Source: Phallusia fumigata
Lineage: Eukaryota > Chordata > Ascidiacea > Phlebobranchia > Ascidiidae
NCBI GenBank assembly: GCA_008931825.1
Contig: QXVZ01008373.1
Location: 1 to 64,000 of the forward strand
DNA: 64,000 nt
Direction: 5' to 3'
Of the stretch, positions 23,254 through 44,506 are shown in pieces (position 1 is the first letter of the stretch; each line of letters opens with the position of its first letter). Under the pieces are notes generated by a model. It did not search any database. It was not told where the DNA came from and saw only the letters and a program-made list of their open reading frames with translations. A program made the position numbers and the translations under genes.

Positions 23254-24230
23254 GAACAACAATATTTTAGGCTTCTAGGCCTACTTAATTAAGTATTGAC
23301 AACTAAAAACGGTGTGTCAACAAAACATGTGAACACAACAGAGCTTGATAAAGGAACCCATGTTGACAGGATGTTCTCGCCTACCAAAGATAGATTTTCA
23401 ACTAAACCCCTTGCACGCAATCCCTTAAGCGCCACGTCCCGGAATCCGAAGAATTGATGGGAAGGGTTGTCACCGATCGTGCTTGTGTAAAGATTCACCA
23501 TTTGTATATCCACAAAGGGATTATTCGAAAATACCTTTTAACAATTCTTTCGGTGTAAACATGATCATCGACCCAAGTTAGATGACTTGTACGGGGGCCG
23601 CGCCGGAGTGTGTAGGTGGAGTGGGTTGTCGTCCCGCAGGTATCAATGAGCTTGTCACGTGTCGCTTCGACCATATTGCGAAGAAGGGCTGCCTGAACGG
23701 TTATGGACAGTTCTGTTTCTTGCCCTTCTGCGATTCGGTCTGGTGACTTATCAGTTGAGCGAACTTTTATATCACACAAAAGCCCCATTTATAGCGATTA
23801 TTGCCAACTGAGCTTTCTTTTAAGTTGTCGAAACGCATTTTTGTTTTGGTAAAACTTGCGACACACTAACACTACCGACCGCTTGCTGCAATCCTGTCAG
23901 GCAAGTCTGTAACGGCGGAAAATCGTGTCTGGGAACGGCGGAGATGATTCATGATTGCGTTCTCACAAACAGAAATGTATTTGATTTAAAAACTTATGCA
24001 GACACAAGACGTGAAGCTGGTTTCAATGCAGATGCAAACAAAATGAATGAAACTGTGCTAAGTATTGTATGTATTAAAATAATGACTGTAGTGACTTTAA
24101 ATTGTTTGCTACATGACCAATTGTCACAACACAAAGCCCTTAGTTTCAAATCTTGGATAGACAATACCACTTCTTAGTTGTGTGTTTCTTTCATTTTTAT
24201 CCTCGGGGAGGGGGGTGGGCGGAGCAACGC
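23254..24230. other. Unassigned stretch where a duplicate gene would be expected
   Basis: This replaces the position of protein C in the left duplication copy. A minus-strand open frame (23788-23495, 97 codons, starting MGLLCDIKVRSTDKSPDR) is locally GC-richer than its surroundings. It shows no family features, and no splice partners were found. Confidence 0.3.
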
Positions 24231-24239
24231 CTGAATGCG

Positions 24240-24486
24240 TTTTGCTCATTATGAGTCCGCCGTCGAGCTACCTGCTTCATTGCGGCTCCGTTGGTTCTTT
24301 TTTGTTTGATTTTTTCGATTTTTGAAAGTTGGTGACTTCAATTGGGGTCAACCCATCGCCTCCCTCTGGCTTGGAGCAGTGCGGCTTAAGTTTCTTTTTC
24401 AGGGAAACACAAGCGACCGAGATTGGATTAGAACCCACAGCCTTGTGCACACATTTGCGCTAACCACTCGGCCAACTTGAGTGTCT
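24240..24486 (-). mobile_element. tRNA-derived SINE
   Basis: On the minus strand the A box TGGCCGAGTGG (24474-24464) and B box GGTTCTAATCC (24435-24425) resemble a class II (Leu/Ser-like) tRNA promoter, followed by a non-tRNA tail. The right edge is near 24486; the left edge is uncertain. Confidence 0.6.
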
Positions 24487-24724
24487 ATTGCCGCCGCAAC
24501 GAAACACGTGGACAGCTTAAGACGTAGTTTTAAAGCAACTTTGCGTCAGACAAATAGCCTTTATCGCAGCAACCCATTTTGTGATACGTAGTCTTCGTGT
24601 GAGAAGCGTCAAACGACAGGTTTATTGCAATTTGGCTTCTGCATTTATCACGATAAGTTGACCGATAGTAACCTCATGCCAAAATCAGAGACCCTCACAG
24701 CACCAAAACACGGGAAACTGATGT

Positions 24725-25060
24725 CTCGCAAGTGGTACTTCCCCAAGGTCTAAAAATTGCGTAACTTTGTCGCAATGAAATGACCGAAAGTAACCTCGCA
24801 CCATAGACCAATCAGAAACCAACGTTCTGGTGGGACTTTTCCGTTTGCCTGCAAAAAAGTCAGCGATAATAGAAAACCGAAACGTAGGGTGTATCGAACT
24901 TTTTGCAGGGCAATGAAGGGTTAAATGGCCTGTCCATGGTTGGCTTATGTCACAGACAAGCCAACGCAGCACCGAAATAAGCGAAACTGTTATTTCGCTG
25001 GTGGTACTTTCTCTTCGGTCTGTAAAAAAAAAGGCAACGCAAACGACATTTTTGCAGGGT
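24725..25060 (+). promoter_or_regulatory. Three-module upstream region of protein B
   Basis: Corresponds module for module to 21091-21460: GGTACTTCCCC near 24733, GGGACTTTTCC at 24832-24842 and GGTACTTTCTC near 25003. The middle motif has one more T than in the left copy, still within the range of kB sites. CCAATCA precedes it. Confidence 0.5.
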
Positions 25061-25160
25061 GAAGGAGGCAGGCCTGTCGGTGAATTTTCGTCTAAACTTG
25101 CTGACTTTGCGTTTTAAAAAGGACAGAAATAATTTTATTTTTATGCCTGCATCTTACGTT

Positions 25161-25817
25161 ATGAAGTGGTTTGTAGCTGCATTCTGCCTCTGTTTGTTCA
25201 TTGGAAATTCACATGCAGGTGGTTGTAGTTTATGCTTCTTGTTTGAGAGTAACAATGTGAGTAAACAGATAAACGTAGGCATTTAAACACAGTTAAGGTT
25301 TTTTTACTTTGTTAATGCATTTTTTTTAAAACCCTTACAATAAAAGCGTGACATTTCACGTGTTCAATGCAGATAAAACAACAATAATGTCATCAGTGGC
25401 GGAGTATGTAGCATCAAACTGCCCGAAAAAGTGTGTTCTTTGTACAGCGGAGTGTGGCTATGACAGATACTCAGGGTAAGTTGGCATTTTATAAATAAAT
25501 GTCCTAATGCACGCAACGCTGATCAGTCAAAAAAAAAATTCTGATTTCATGGTATATAAGTTCTTCTGAATTAGACTCCCCACACGAAAACTATGTTTAC
25601 TGAAATTGTAAGAAAAGTAACACAACTTCGCTTAACAAGTGATACATGATCCCCTGCTGAAAAACTAATCGTGGACTTTTATTGTTACAGGGAGAAGGGC
25701 GATTGTGGATCATGTGCTGTTACCTGTGCCTCCTGTGGTCTGATGCATTATGGTTTTCCTCTATTTGGCGCAGGAATGTGGGCATATAATAAAGTCTACA
25801 AGTTGGTTGAGGAATAG
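25161..25817 (+). CDS. Small secreted cysteine-rich protein B
   Basis: Three exons: 25161-25218, 25373-25475 and 25691-25817, the same lengths as in protein A (58, 103 and 127 bases), giving 95 residues. The signal peptide is MKWFVAAFCLCLFIGNSHA. The eight-cysteine spacing C-x3-C-x2-C-x3-C-x11-C-x2-C-x3-C-x2-C is kept, while the ninth cysteine of A is tyrosine here (MWAYN). Exon 3 is almost identical to that of A, but exon 2 differs at many amino-acid positions between conserved cysteines. AATAAA lies at 25920. Family unknown. Confidence 0.85.
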
Positions 25818-26261
25818 ATACCACAGAGTACAACATGCATAACATACAGTGCTTATCATGTAATTTTGTGTTTATTACAAACCCTTTGTATTGCAACGTG
25901 TAAATATTAGTGAATCAGAAATAAAAATTTGAAATTACTAGTTGCCGCTGAGCAGTCCCACATGTGTGCCACACCGAGCCATTCAACAAGTATAAGCATG
26001 ATCCTCGGTCTAAGTTAGTGCCTTGCAGCAGTTTTTTATTCATTCTCAATCCAGGCATTCTTTATTTGCGAAATATCGCTACAACGCTTTATAATCCAAG
26101 TTCCCATTAAGCAAACAAGTAGCTAAAGAATGCAACTTTTAATTGAAATGAATATATTTGATTTGATAATTTATGCAAACACAACACGTAAACTTGCATT
26201 CAATGCGGATGCAAACTAAATGAATGAAACCGTGTTTAGTACTAAAAAATAAAATCCTGCG

Positions 26262-26450
26262 TTTAGAATAAAACGACCCGAAGTAACCAGATAAACAGCC
26301 AATCAGAGTCAAACACACCAGGAAATTTGTGTCTTGTTTATGGGACTTTCCCGTCTGTCCGCAGAAAAAGGCAACATCTGGTACTGGCGAGCAAAATTGG
26401 TTGTGTAAAGGCTTAGACGACAAAAATAACTGCTAGTGAGCTTGTCAGAA
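26262..26450 (+). promoter_or_regulatory. Upstream module of protein C with kB-like motif
   Basis: GGGACTTTCCC lies at 26342-26352, about 245 bp before the ATG at 26597, after CCAATCAGAGTCAAA. The same block occurs without a gene at 23060-23250. Confidence 0.5.
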
Positions 26451-26596
26451 ACGAAATTCTTGCAGGAGGAAACAACGTGTGTTAGGTCACTAAATGGTAG
26501 TTAATTAAATATGTTAGACTTGTGGTTTTTGTGTTGTAGAACTGTAGCCTACTATAAATTTACTGCTATATCTACACTTTATTCAAGAACGGCTTG

Positions 26597-27109
26597 ATGA
26601 AGTGGTTTGGTGCTGTTACATTGTGCGCCATTTTGCTCATTGGAAATTCAGATGCAGGTAAATGGTTCAAGCTTCGTATTTTGGGTTTACCCGTTGCTAT
26701 ATCTGCTTTTAGTGTTAAAATCTCATTTTCAAAACTATAACCCCAAAAATCATCGAAGGTTATAATTCCTCCTGTATTTAAAATGAAGATCCACAAGAGA
26801 ACATTAATAAGGGATGTTTCCGCAAAGTCGTGCTCTGTTCAACAAACTGTGTCTACAATCTTCTCAACGGGTAAGTAAAATCAACAACACAACAAAACTT
26901 TTGCAAATAATTGTGTACTTTAAATTGTAATCGTGTAATTTTATAATTATTTGGATCTTACTTTTTGACCTTCGAAAACATCCAATACAGTTATAAAAGA
27001 AGTACTTCCATTTTTTTGCAGAAACAAACACCATTGTGTAAAATGTGGTCTAAAAGCGGGAAAGTGTGTCGTGGAATACGTATTTTGCCACTCATTCGGC
27101 TATTGTTAG
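26597..27109 (+). CDS. Small secreted cysteine-rich protein C, divergent relative of A and B
   Basis: Three exons: 26597-26657, 26789-26870 and 27022-27109, giving 76 residues. The signal peptide is MKWFGAVTLCAILLIGNSDA, ending like those of A and B (IGNS-x-A). The mature part has eight cysteines (C-x6-C-x3-C-x11-C-x2-C-x6-C-x6-C-x5-C). The core C-x3-C-x11-C-x2-C and both intron positions and phases are shared with A and B, which supports common origin despite little other similarity. It ends on a cysteine. The exon 2 acceptor (AATGAAG) is weak. Family unknown. Confidence 0.75.
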
Positions 27110-28342
27110 ATGGCCCACCAATGCCGGTGGTGCACATACTAATTTAGAATCTTAATGCTTGCTTTTTGAATTGAACTTTCTCAGTGATTTGTCGCGTTCT
27201 GCCACTGTATTTTTTATGTTCTGTTGTATCAATGTTTACTGTCCTTTGTTAATTGCTGCTACAACTGCTGTACATGTTAAGATGACCCAGCTGCAGCAAC
27301 CTTACACCGAACACCAATTACAGACAAACACCAATATAAGAAAGCTGGAAGCCGAAGTCTTGTTGGTTTTTTATGTCACTTCGAAAAAAGGATAGAAATA
27401 CAAGCTTGCAAAGTTAAAGGCTGTGTTAAAAGTTCAACGGCCAAAACAATAGGTTTGTAAAACTTTACTGCAAAATAGAACCGAATTGTGATTGCGGCAG
27501 AATATCCATCACCTTATTAGCGACGTAAAAACTGTTTGTGATGCCGAGCTGTTACGTATGACACATTTGGTCAAAGTTTGCATGTAAATAAGTTTTGTTT
27601 GTGCCACATATTGTTGATATCCTTTGTATTTGCCTCAGTAAACCAGCCCAAGAATAAAAATTCTAAATAAAAAATCATTTGGGTAAATATAATTTTACGT
27701 TTTGTTTTATTTTTTAACGAACATCCCTGTTCAACAAAAAACAATTTTACTGGACCATACGCCATTTATATGATAACCGCCTAAAGTTGATATGACCGCT
27801 AGCCGCCGCCATAGAGCAATCGTGAGTGCGGGCATGTTGACTTGCAGCATATAATTGGAACTTTGGCAGCTTAAGCATGTAAACAAGGTTGGTAGTTAGT
27901 CCTCGGTGCAGTAGTAGCAAATATTATATTGTTATTTTTTATCCTAAACTTAGTTGGAAGAATACATTGTTTTGGGTTCTTGGTAATAAAAACAGATCAT
28001 AAAATTTGATTGCAACCTTGTCCTTGTTCCCTTCCAAAAGAAAATTTTTTGGTCTGGTAGTAATTTATTATGCCGAATAAAGGTTAACTAATCAAACTGT
28101 TTAAGGTGGTTTAAAGACTGCATTAAGCTTTATTTCAAAAAAATTGCCTAAAAGCTGTTATTAGGCACAGGTTTTTGCTGAAAATCAAAACGACTATGAT
28201 AATGTAATGATGTTCTGTAAAATACTTCTGTGACAATGACAACATGCTTTCTATACAGTTTTGAACTGTTAAAACCTAAGGAAAACGGGCATGCTTAATG
28301 CCATAAGAATGTTTGCCACAGTGTGAGTGTGGTGATCCAAAG
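27110..28342. other. Intergenic stretch before the exonuclease gene
   Basis: No gene is recognised. AATAAA-type words at about 27652 and 27665 could end the transcript of protein C. A GC-rich patch at 27790-27840 may be a promoter for the genes to the right. Confidence 0.4.
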
Positions 28343-29020
28343 ATGTTGGGAAGAATTAATAGATTTTCCAATATGTCACGAAAACTACCATGTTGGATGT
28401 TGAAACAGTCCAAATGCAATACATTTCAAGCGGAATATCCAAAAATGATCTTACCAAAAACTTGTAATGTGGTATACTCACACCAGATTCAAGACTGTGC
28501 ACTGTTATGCCAAGAAATTCGAGACTCTGTCAAAAACTCAGGAGTTTTATCTTTGGATGCTGAATGGCCTGTTAACTTTAGCAGTGGGCCAACACCAAAA
28601 ATTGCTGTTTTACAACTTTGCGCAAAACTAGACCGTGCATATGTATTTCACATGTCACAAATGGAGGCCATCCCAGCAGAATTAAAATCACTTTTAGAAG
28701 ACTCTGACATTTTAAAAATGGGTTTAAACATTAATGGTGACCTGTGGAAACTACATAAGGACTTTGATAATATTTCTACAAAAGTTTTTGATAATTTTGT
28801 TGATCTTAGCAAGTTTGCTCAGACTGCTTTAAACACTTCTGAAAATTGGAGTCTGGCTCAACTTTGTAGACATGTTTTACACAAGGACTTGCCAAAAGAT
28901 GCCTCAGTTAGACAAAGTAAATGGGATTGTTTTCCATTAACTGACACTCAGATTCAATATGCTGCATTAGATGTTTATGCAAGTCTTGAAATTTACATGA
29001 AATTAAAGTCTAAAGGTTAA
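28343..29020 (+). CDS. WRN-type 3'-5' exonuclease domain protein
   Basis: Single-exon frame of 225 residues from the first ATG after an upstream in-frame stop. It matches the DEDDy exonuclease domain of Werner syndrome protein along its length. Motif I is LSLDAEWP (D72, E74), motif II is NGDLWKL (D133) and motif III is YAALD (Y206, D210); WSLAQLCRHVL and SKWDCFPLTDTQIQYAA are typical of WRN rather than RNase D. All catalytic acidic residues are present, so an active metal-dependent DNA exonuclease is expected. No RecQ helicase part is seen nearby, so it is a stand-alone exonuclease, as in some invertebrates and plants. Poly(A)-like AATAAA words lie at 29111 and 29274. The cullin-2 start codon is only 388 bp downstream on the same strand. 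Confidence 0.9.
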   Translation: MLGRINRFSNMSRKLPCWMLKQSKCNTFQAEYPKMILPKTCNVVYSHQIQDCALLCQEIRDSVKNSGVLSLDAEWPVNFSSGPTPKIAVLQLCAKLDRAYVFHMSQMEAIPAELKSLLEDSDILKMGLNINGDLWKLHKDFDNISTKVFDNFVDLSKFAQTALNTSENWSLAQLCRHVLHKDLPKDASVRQSKWDCFPLTDTQIQYAALDVYASLEIYMKLKSKG

Positions 29021-29408
29021 TTCGCACATGAGACTGGTAATTTTTCACAGTTTAGTATGTGCAGAAAACAAGTAAATTAAATGAAACAAAACCAAAATTA
29101 CATGCTGCTAAATAAATACCAGAAAAACATGTTAAGACGACATTAGCAATGCCTGTATATAAGTGTTTTACTAATACACACATTTTTTGGAAAAGGCACC
29201 TTTTTAACAATTACAGATTTCAATTATTTTGATCTGTGTTGAGTTTTTGCACATAAAACTACTCTTCAACCTTAATAAATGTGCTGACTCAATGACATTT
29301 TACCGAACTTTACACCCCAAGGTTGTTGACAAATTTTTTAATGCCAATTATTTTGCTGTAAGGGCAATCTATACAGCTTTTAAAAAAGGTTAATGAATTT
29401 GTAAATAA

Positions 29409-39725
<10,317 letters not shown>

Positions 39726-41101
39726 TGAGGTCACGGCGTTGCCCCATTGTTCCAACTGGCGACGTCACTTCACCGTTGGCAGTTGCGTTAAAAAGTTCAT
39801 TTCTACATATTTGCACACTAGGTGCTGCTGCGGAGCTTTTGCGAACAACTCCACATGTGATTTCTATAGTTTTGCGCCTTTGAATTTTTTTTGTTTTAAA
39901 GTCTTTCCTTTAATAAGTCGGAAAATTAGTGAAAATAGAGTAAAAATTTCAAAAACATGGATGCAATAGTTAAAGCTACCTCTATACCTAGGTTTTAACT
40001 CTTCACAATGTATAAAAGACAAATCAAGTTTATACACACAGCAAATTACATCCTAACATATTTATTTATGTCGTTAGTACTGTCCCCAGAAGGTTTTTGC
40101 TGAACTGGACCCGCTTACTGCAGTCGGCCGTTTTAGTAAATTATTAAAGATTAAAAAGTTTCACAAATAAACATAAGATTGTACTAGTGATTTATTTAGG
40201 TTTAGCCTAAACAGTAAAAAGTATAATTGCTTGACCGCAACAAAGCTAGCTTGGAACCTCCTTTAAGCTTGCATGTTACCAATTATTCACCTTTTACTTT
40301 TACCCCAATATATGTGGTTGCAACGAATGGAACATTATGCAGTTGTTGTCTACAAGCATGTTGCATACAGCTGCGAATATAAAAAATCCTCTGTGTAAAA
40401 CCGGATTCGGTTGAGCAGGTTACAGTGTTAAGGGGATTACTTCAAGATATTTGTGAAAGCCAGAAACACGCTTAATCAGGTAAAATACAATTTTTGTTGA
40501 ATTTAAACGTGGCCTTGGTTTTAGAGAAGCTCTTTGTGTCACATATTCGCTAAGTACCTGTATAGAGAGACTGACTTTCTATAGGCAACACGTTACCTGT
40601 AAGATAAACTGTTTGTACCAGTAAAAATGCAGCCCTTCCGCCATTTAGATTGTACCTGCTGTATACCAAGTGTGGCAGAACGCTGCGCTGGAAGAAAGTT
40701 AAAACGGTCTTTACATGGATACCCGAAGATGGTTTTAATACCAGATCCGTAAATTTAACTGCGGTAAAGCTTATTACTAACGTCTCATTCTTTGTTCAAC
40801 CATCTCATTATGTTAATGTAGTCCAGGGCAGTTTTAAGCAGAACATTTTTACAATTGTTTCTTAAATTCTCAAGGTAGTTGGCACTAATGACTGCATAAA
40901 GCTTGGCTGTCACCCACTTAATTCTCAAACGTTATCTAGCTCAATATTGCGAATTGTATTTGCCAAAAAGTGTAACAAATTGGTTTGTTTATTCGAAAAA
41001 TAACACTTGTACTTTAAAAAAAACATGTGCAAATTTTCACGAAATTAAGAAATAATTACCACTATTTGAAAACATTAAACCATTCTGTTTTATAAAACTT
41101 T
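39726..41101. other. Convergent intergenic region between CUL2 and the Ly6-like gene
   Basis: Holds the CUL2 3' end with AATAAA at 40166-40171 and, on the minus strand, a possible poly(A) signal for the Ly6-like gene at 40993-40988. No further gene or repeat is recognised. Confidence 0.5.
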
Positions 41102-42525
41102 TTATACTTTGTTGCAAGCTTCACCGGTGCAGCACTGGTGTTGACATTGGTTGGTGATTTTGCCCAACTGGGGATCACCGTACAAAGCTCTACAGAAGTC
41201 CTTACAAACTGAATGTGTGGCGCACAACCCTTGCTGAAATTTCACTTGCTCTGTTTAATGTAAAAATACATGTTAGTTGGACCGGCAATGAAGAGGGTAA
41301 ATTTAGTTAAATGTTTTTTCTTAACTCACTTTCAATTAGTATATCAATCTGATAATAATATGAAGTATTAGAACTACTAGTAAAAGTTTTCTCACAAAAA
41401 TTTCATTCATTGCAAACTATATCGTCCGTTTTTGTAAAGTGTGTCATCACTAGGGTTGCCAACCGTCCTTTATTTCAAAGGACAATCCTTTATTCAGCTA
41501 AGTTTGTCCTTGTCCTTTATTGAGATTTTAAATACCATTAATTGTCCTTCATTTTGAAATCGTTTTGACTTGTGGTTAAATTTCTGAACTGAGACTCGAC
41601 CAAAAGAAATTTAGCGTAATATAAAACTGATAGTGATGAAGCCCTTTACAAAATCGAGCCGTATTTGAGAAAACTTGTAATAGTAGTGCCAATGTTTTAT
41701 GTCATTATCAGATCGAAATATCAATTAAAATTGTGTCTTCGAGACGTGATAATATATCAATTTAAGTTTTTATGTCCTTTATTGTTGCTCAACAGAGTTG
41801 GCAACCCTAGTCATCACTAAACTTTATGGACAAATAGTGTCATTTTAAATTTCAAAAAGGACAAGGACAAATAGAGCTGAATAGAGGACTGTTCTTTAAA
41901 ATAAAGACGATTGCCAACCCTACTCTCAGCATACAAATTAGGTCAAGTTAGTTTACCTCCGTTGGTAGTGAGCGTGGAAGTCCATCCCAGTGTAGCGCAG
42001 TAACTGAATTGATCTGTGCAAGTCTGGAGAGGCGGGGTTGCGTCGGCTGGGATTTTCTGCTCCGAGTCCACGACGTACGTGTAACAATCCAATGCAAAAC
42101 CTTTGTGATAATATAAGAGCGTGTTCTTATGAAATTGGTCGTTTTCACCCTCAACGCCCTTCGTTTGTAAATGTTTTGACGTACAGATTACACTTCACGG
42201 GCAGATTTGGTCTTGTTTTAAGGAGGCAAATAACCAGTTTTTGGACGAACTTTTTGCAGTGAAGCTTAGCAGTTCTTTAACGGACAAACTTCACTTTAAG
42301 GCTGGTTTGTTAGGCCTACCCCTTTTTAAAAAATGCTCGAAGCTTAATAAAAATGCCCTTAAACGTACAAAGTCGTAAATGTAGACTATTGGACGATTGG
42401 CTACATAAAGCGCATTGGAAAAGCTTGACCTTACAAGGTCATGCAAAAAATTCAAAACAAGTTACCTTACCTTTGCATACAAACGCTACCAGTACCAATG
42501 CCAATATCTGCTGCAGGCCCGACAT
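41102..42525 (-). CDS. Secreted Ly6/uPAR-like protein
   Basis: Three exons: 42525-42471, 42100-41957 and 41250-41102, giving 115 residues, all introns phase 1. The signal peptide is MSGLQQILALVLVAFVCKG. The mature chain has ten cysteines in Ly6 order, starting LDCYTY and ending QCCTGEACN, the family hallmark. Only two residues follow the final CN and there is no hydrophobic tail, so GPI anchoring is unlikely and secretion is expected. Ly6 proteins bind receptors or proteins at cell surfaces; the partner is unknown. The phase-1 intron between signal peptide and domain is typical of the family. A hAT element with intact duplication sits in its second intron. Confidence 0.85.
41451..41809. mobile_element. 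Non-autonomous hAT-like element (359 bp), perfect target duplication
   Basis: Inverted ends TAGGGTTGCCAAC are flanked by identical GTCATCAC at 41443-41450 and 41810-41817. Internal words resemble TGTCCTTTATT. It has no coding capacity. The perfect duplication suggests it is the youngest hAT insertion in the window. It lies inside intron 2 of the Ly6-like gene. Confidence 0.9.
41839..41922. mobile_element. Inverted fragment of the 41451-type element
   Basis: This stretch matches the reverse complement of the left half of the neighbouring element (AAAGGACAAGGACAAA, GCTGAATA, GCCAACCCTA). Only one end is present. It lies 29 bp from the complete copy. Confidence 0.7.
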
Positions 42526-44506
42526 GTTTCAAGACTTACTGACTACAATTAGTCCTGTCAAAAAATACATGATTGGTTGCACAAAAATGGTTATCGTTTT
42601 TCTTTCAGGTTTAGCAGCTGTGTCAATTAGTTGCTGATTTGTTCTGTAAAGACATCGCTGGGCCGAAAAATAGGCACTCGACTGACTGTTTTACACATTT
42701 ACGTTTTATGTACTTATAAAGTCGCTTGTAGGCTATTAACATGACATAATTAATTGTTTACTTCAAAGACACGTACAGCTTGCCCAAGAGTTCCTCATTT
42801 AAAATTGGGTTTATGTCCAAAGCGACTAACTTTACCATAACCAAACTAAATGACCTGTCCGCTGTTAAAGCAGCACCATCAGTCCACTCACACACCACCT
42901 CTCTCTTGACTACAGCTTTCTAACGGAAGCGATTCTCTGTGTACTTTTCAGGCGTTAACCCAGAACTTGACAAAACGAATGCCGACGGGCCTGCTTCGTA
43001 TATGTGATTAACCTTTCACTGGCTCAGGTTTGGTGTCGTTTATTTGTACGATAAATACTAACGAGTTCTCCAGTCAATAAAATCATCACGACTTAGCAAA
43101 TTACAACCAATGCATGAAAAACTGTTTACATTTGTACTTAACTGTCCAGTTTTTGTCATTTTGTGTTGGTAATTACGATTTGATAACTTCAAGAGCTGGT
43201 ACAACTGAAATTTGGCCCTTTCAGCAACTTTTCAACATTTTTTACTGCGTAGGTTCCGCTCTTTCACTGACTTTGAAAGTAAAACCACCATACCGAAATG
43301 CACCACAAGTAAACCTTGCAAATGGCTACATTACTTTTTACAGCGCTTTTAATTTCCAGTAAACGTTCCACCTTGCTTTTAAACCGTATGGATACAATAC
43401 AATCCTGTCACACTTGGAAATTCACACTTCTTTCCAGACTAGCCACATGCTGCAAATCAATGCTAATATGCGTCATTTGGCCATTGTGACTCGTCCTCAT
43501 GTTTGTTAACTGGGAAGGCCTTAAATCCATATGGGCGTCTGCCGTTGCCCTGTATTTGCGCGATTATTGGCTGTATTGTAATGTACATATTGCCTGCGTG
43601 ACAATTTCGATATTTATCAGAGATAACTTAAAGAACAAGTTTTCAGTTTGCTGCCACAAAATTAAACTTGATGTAAGTTGGTACAAAATTTCTCCGTTTT
43701 TATGAAAACAAATTGGCGACGTCGAAACAAACAAAAACTTTGCGATCAAAATTATAACACCAGTTTCCCCCCAAAAAAACGATTAAATGTGGTAAACAAA
43801 AGAACATGTGAAAAAATTTCAGTGGCATAATTGGGCAGTGTGACGCAATGGTCGGTTTTGGGCTAACACAGGGATAAAAAAGTAATTTACACAAAAGCAA
43901 CATTTTCATATTTACGTTAAAAAATATGTAAAAAAAGGCTAATTTCTGTGCTTCCTTTTTTAAACAATTAGGTAGAGGAAGAAAGAATATTACCCTCGCC
44001 TGTTTATTCTTCCCTTTTTCGAACAAATGAAGTCATAGAGACTTACTTAGGCGCGAGTCACATCTAGTAAAAGACTCGACTTGACATAATTCACTGCTGG
44101 CAAAACCCGACTTGTCTCAAGTCACAAAATTAGTGAACTTTATGGTGTTAGAATTTGTAAAAATTATTTATCGTTGTTTTTGAGGACCTGTTTCACCTCT
44201 AGTCACCAAGCCCGAAGACTCGACTTAACTTGTAATCGTTGGGTGAGACACTCGACTTGACTTGTGACCCGAATTTGAAGACTTGGTTACAACAGGCATT
44301 TTAACGACTTGCAATTAAAATATTCCGCACTGTGTACAAGAACAAAATACAATACATCAAGTAAGCAGCTGTACAGTTTTGGCCGGATTATCTGGTCAAA
44401 TATGACAATGTGACTTTTTATCCCCCACTGGCGACAAAATGTCAGCACTCATTCTGGCCACATAAAGCGCTAAAGATCACAACTAGGTGCTTGTGAAGAT
44501 GTGAGC
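42526..44506. other. Intergenic stretch
   Basis: No gene is recognised. A block at about 44060-44290 is rich in GACTCGACTTGACTTG-type words, related to the repeats at 55530-55870. The open frames here lack domains and splice partners. Confidence 0.45.

Larger units (their letters stand above)
24520..26460 (+). repeat. Segmental duplication, right copy (partner 20880-23250)
   Basis: Contains the same order of promoter modules, three-exon gene and 3' flank as the left copy, then the module that precedes protein C. Confidence 0.85.
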
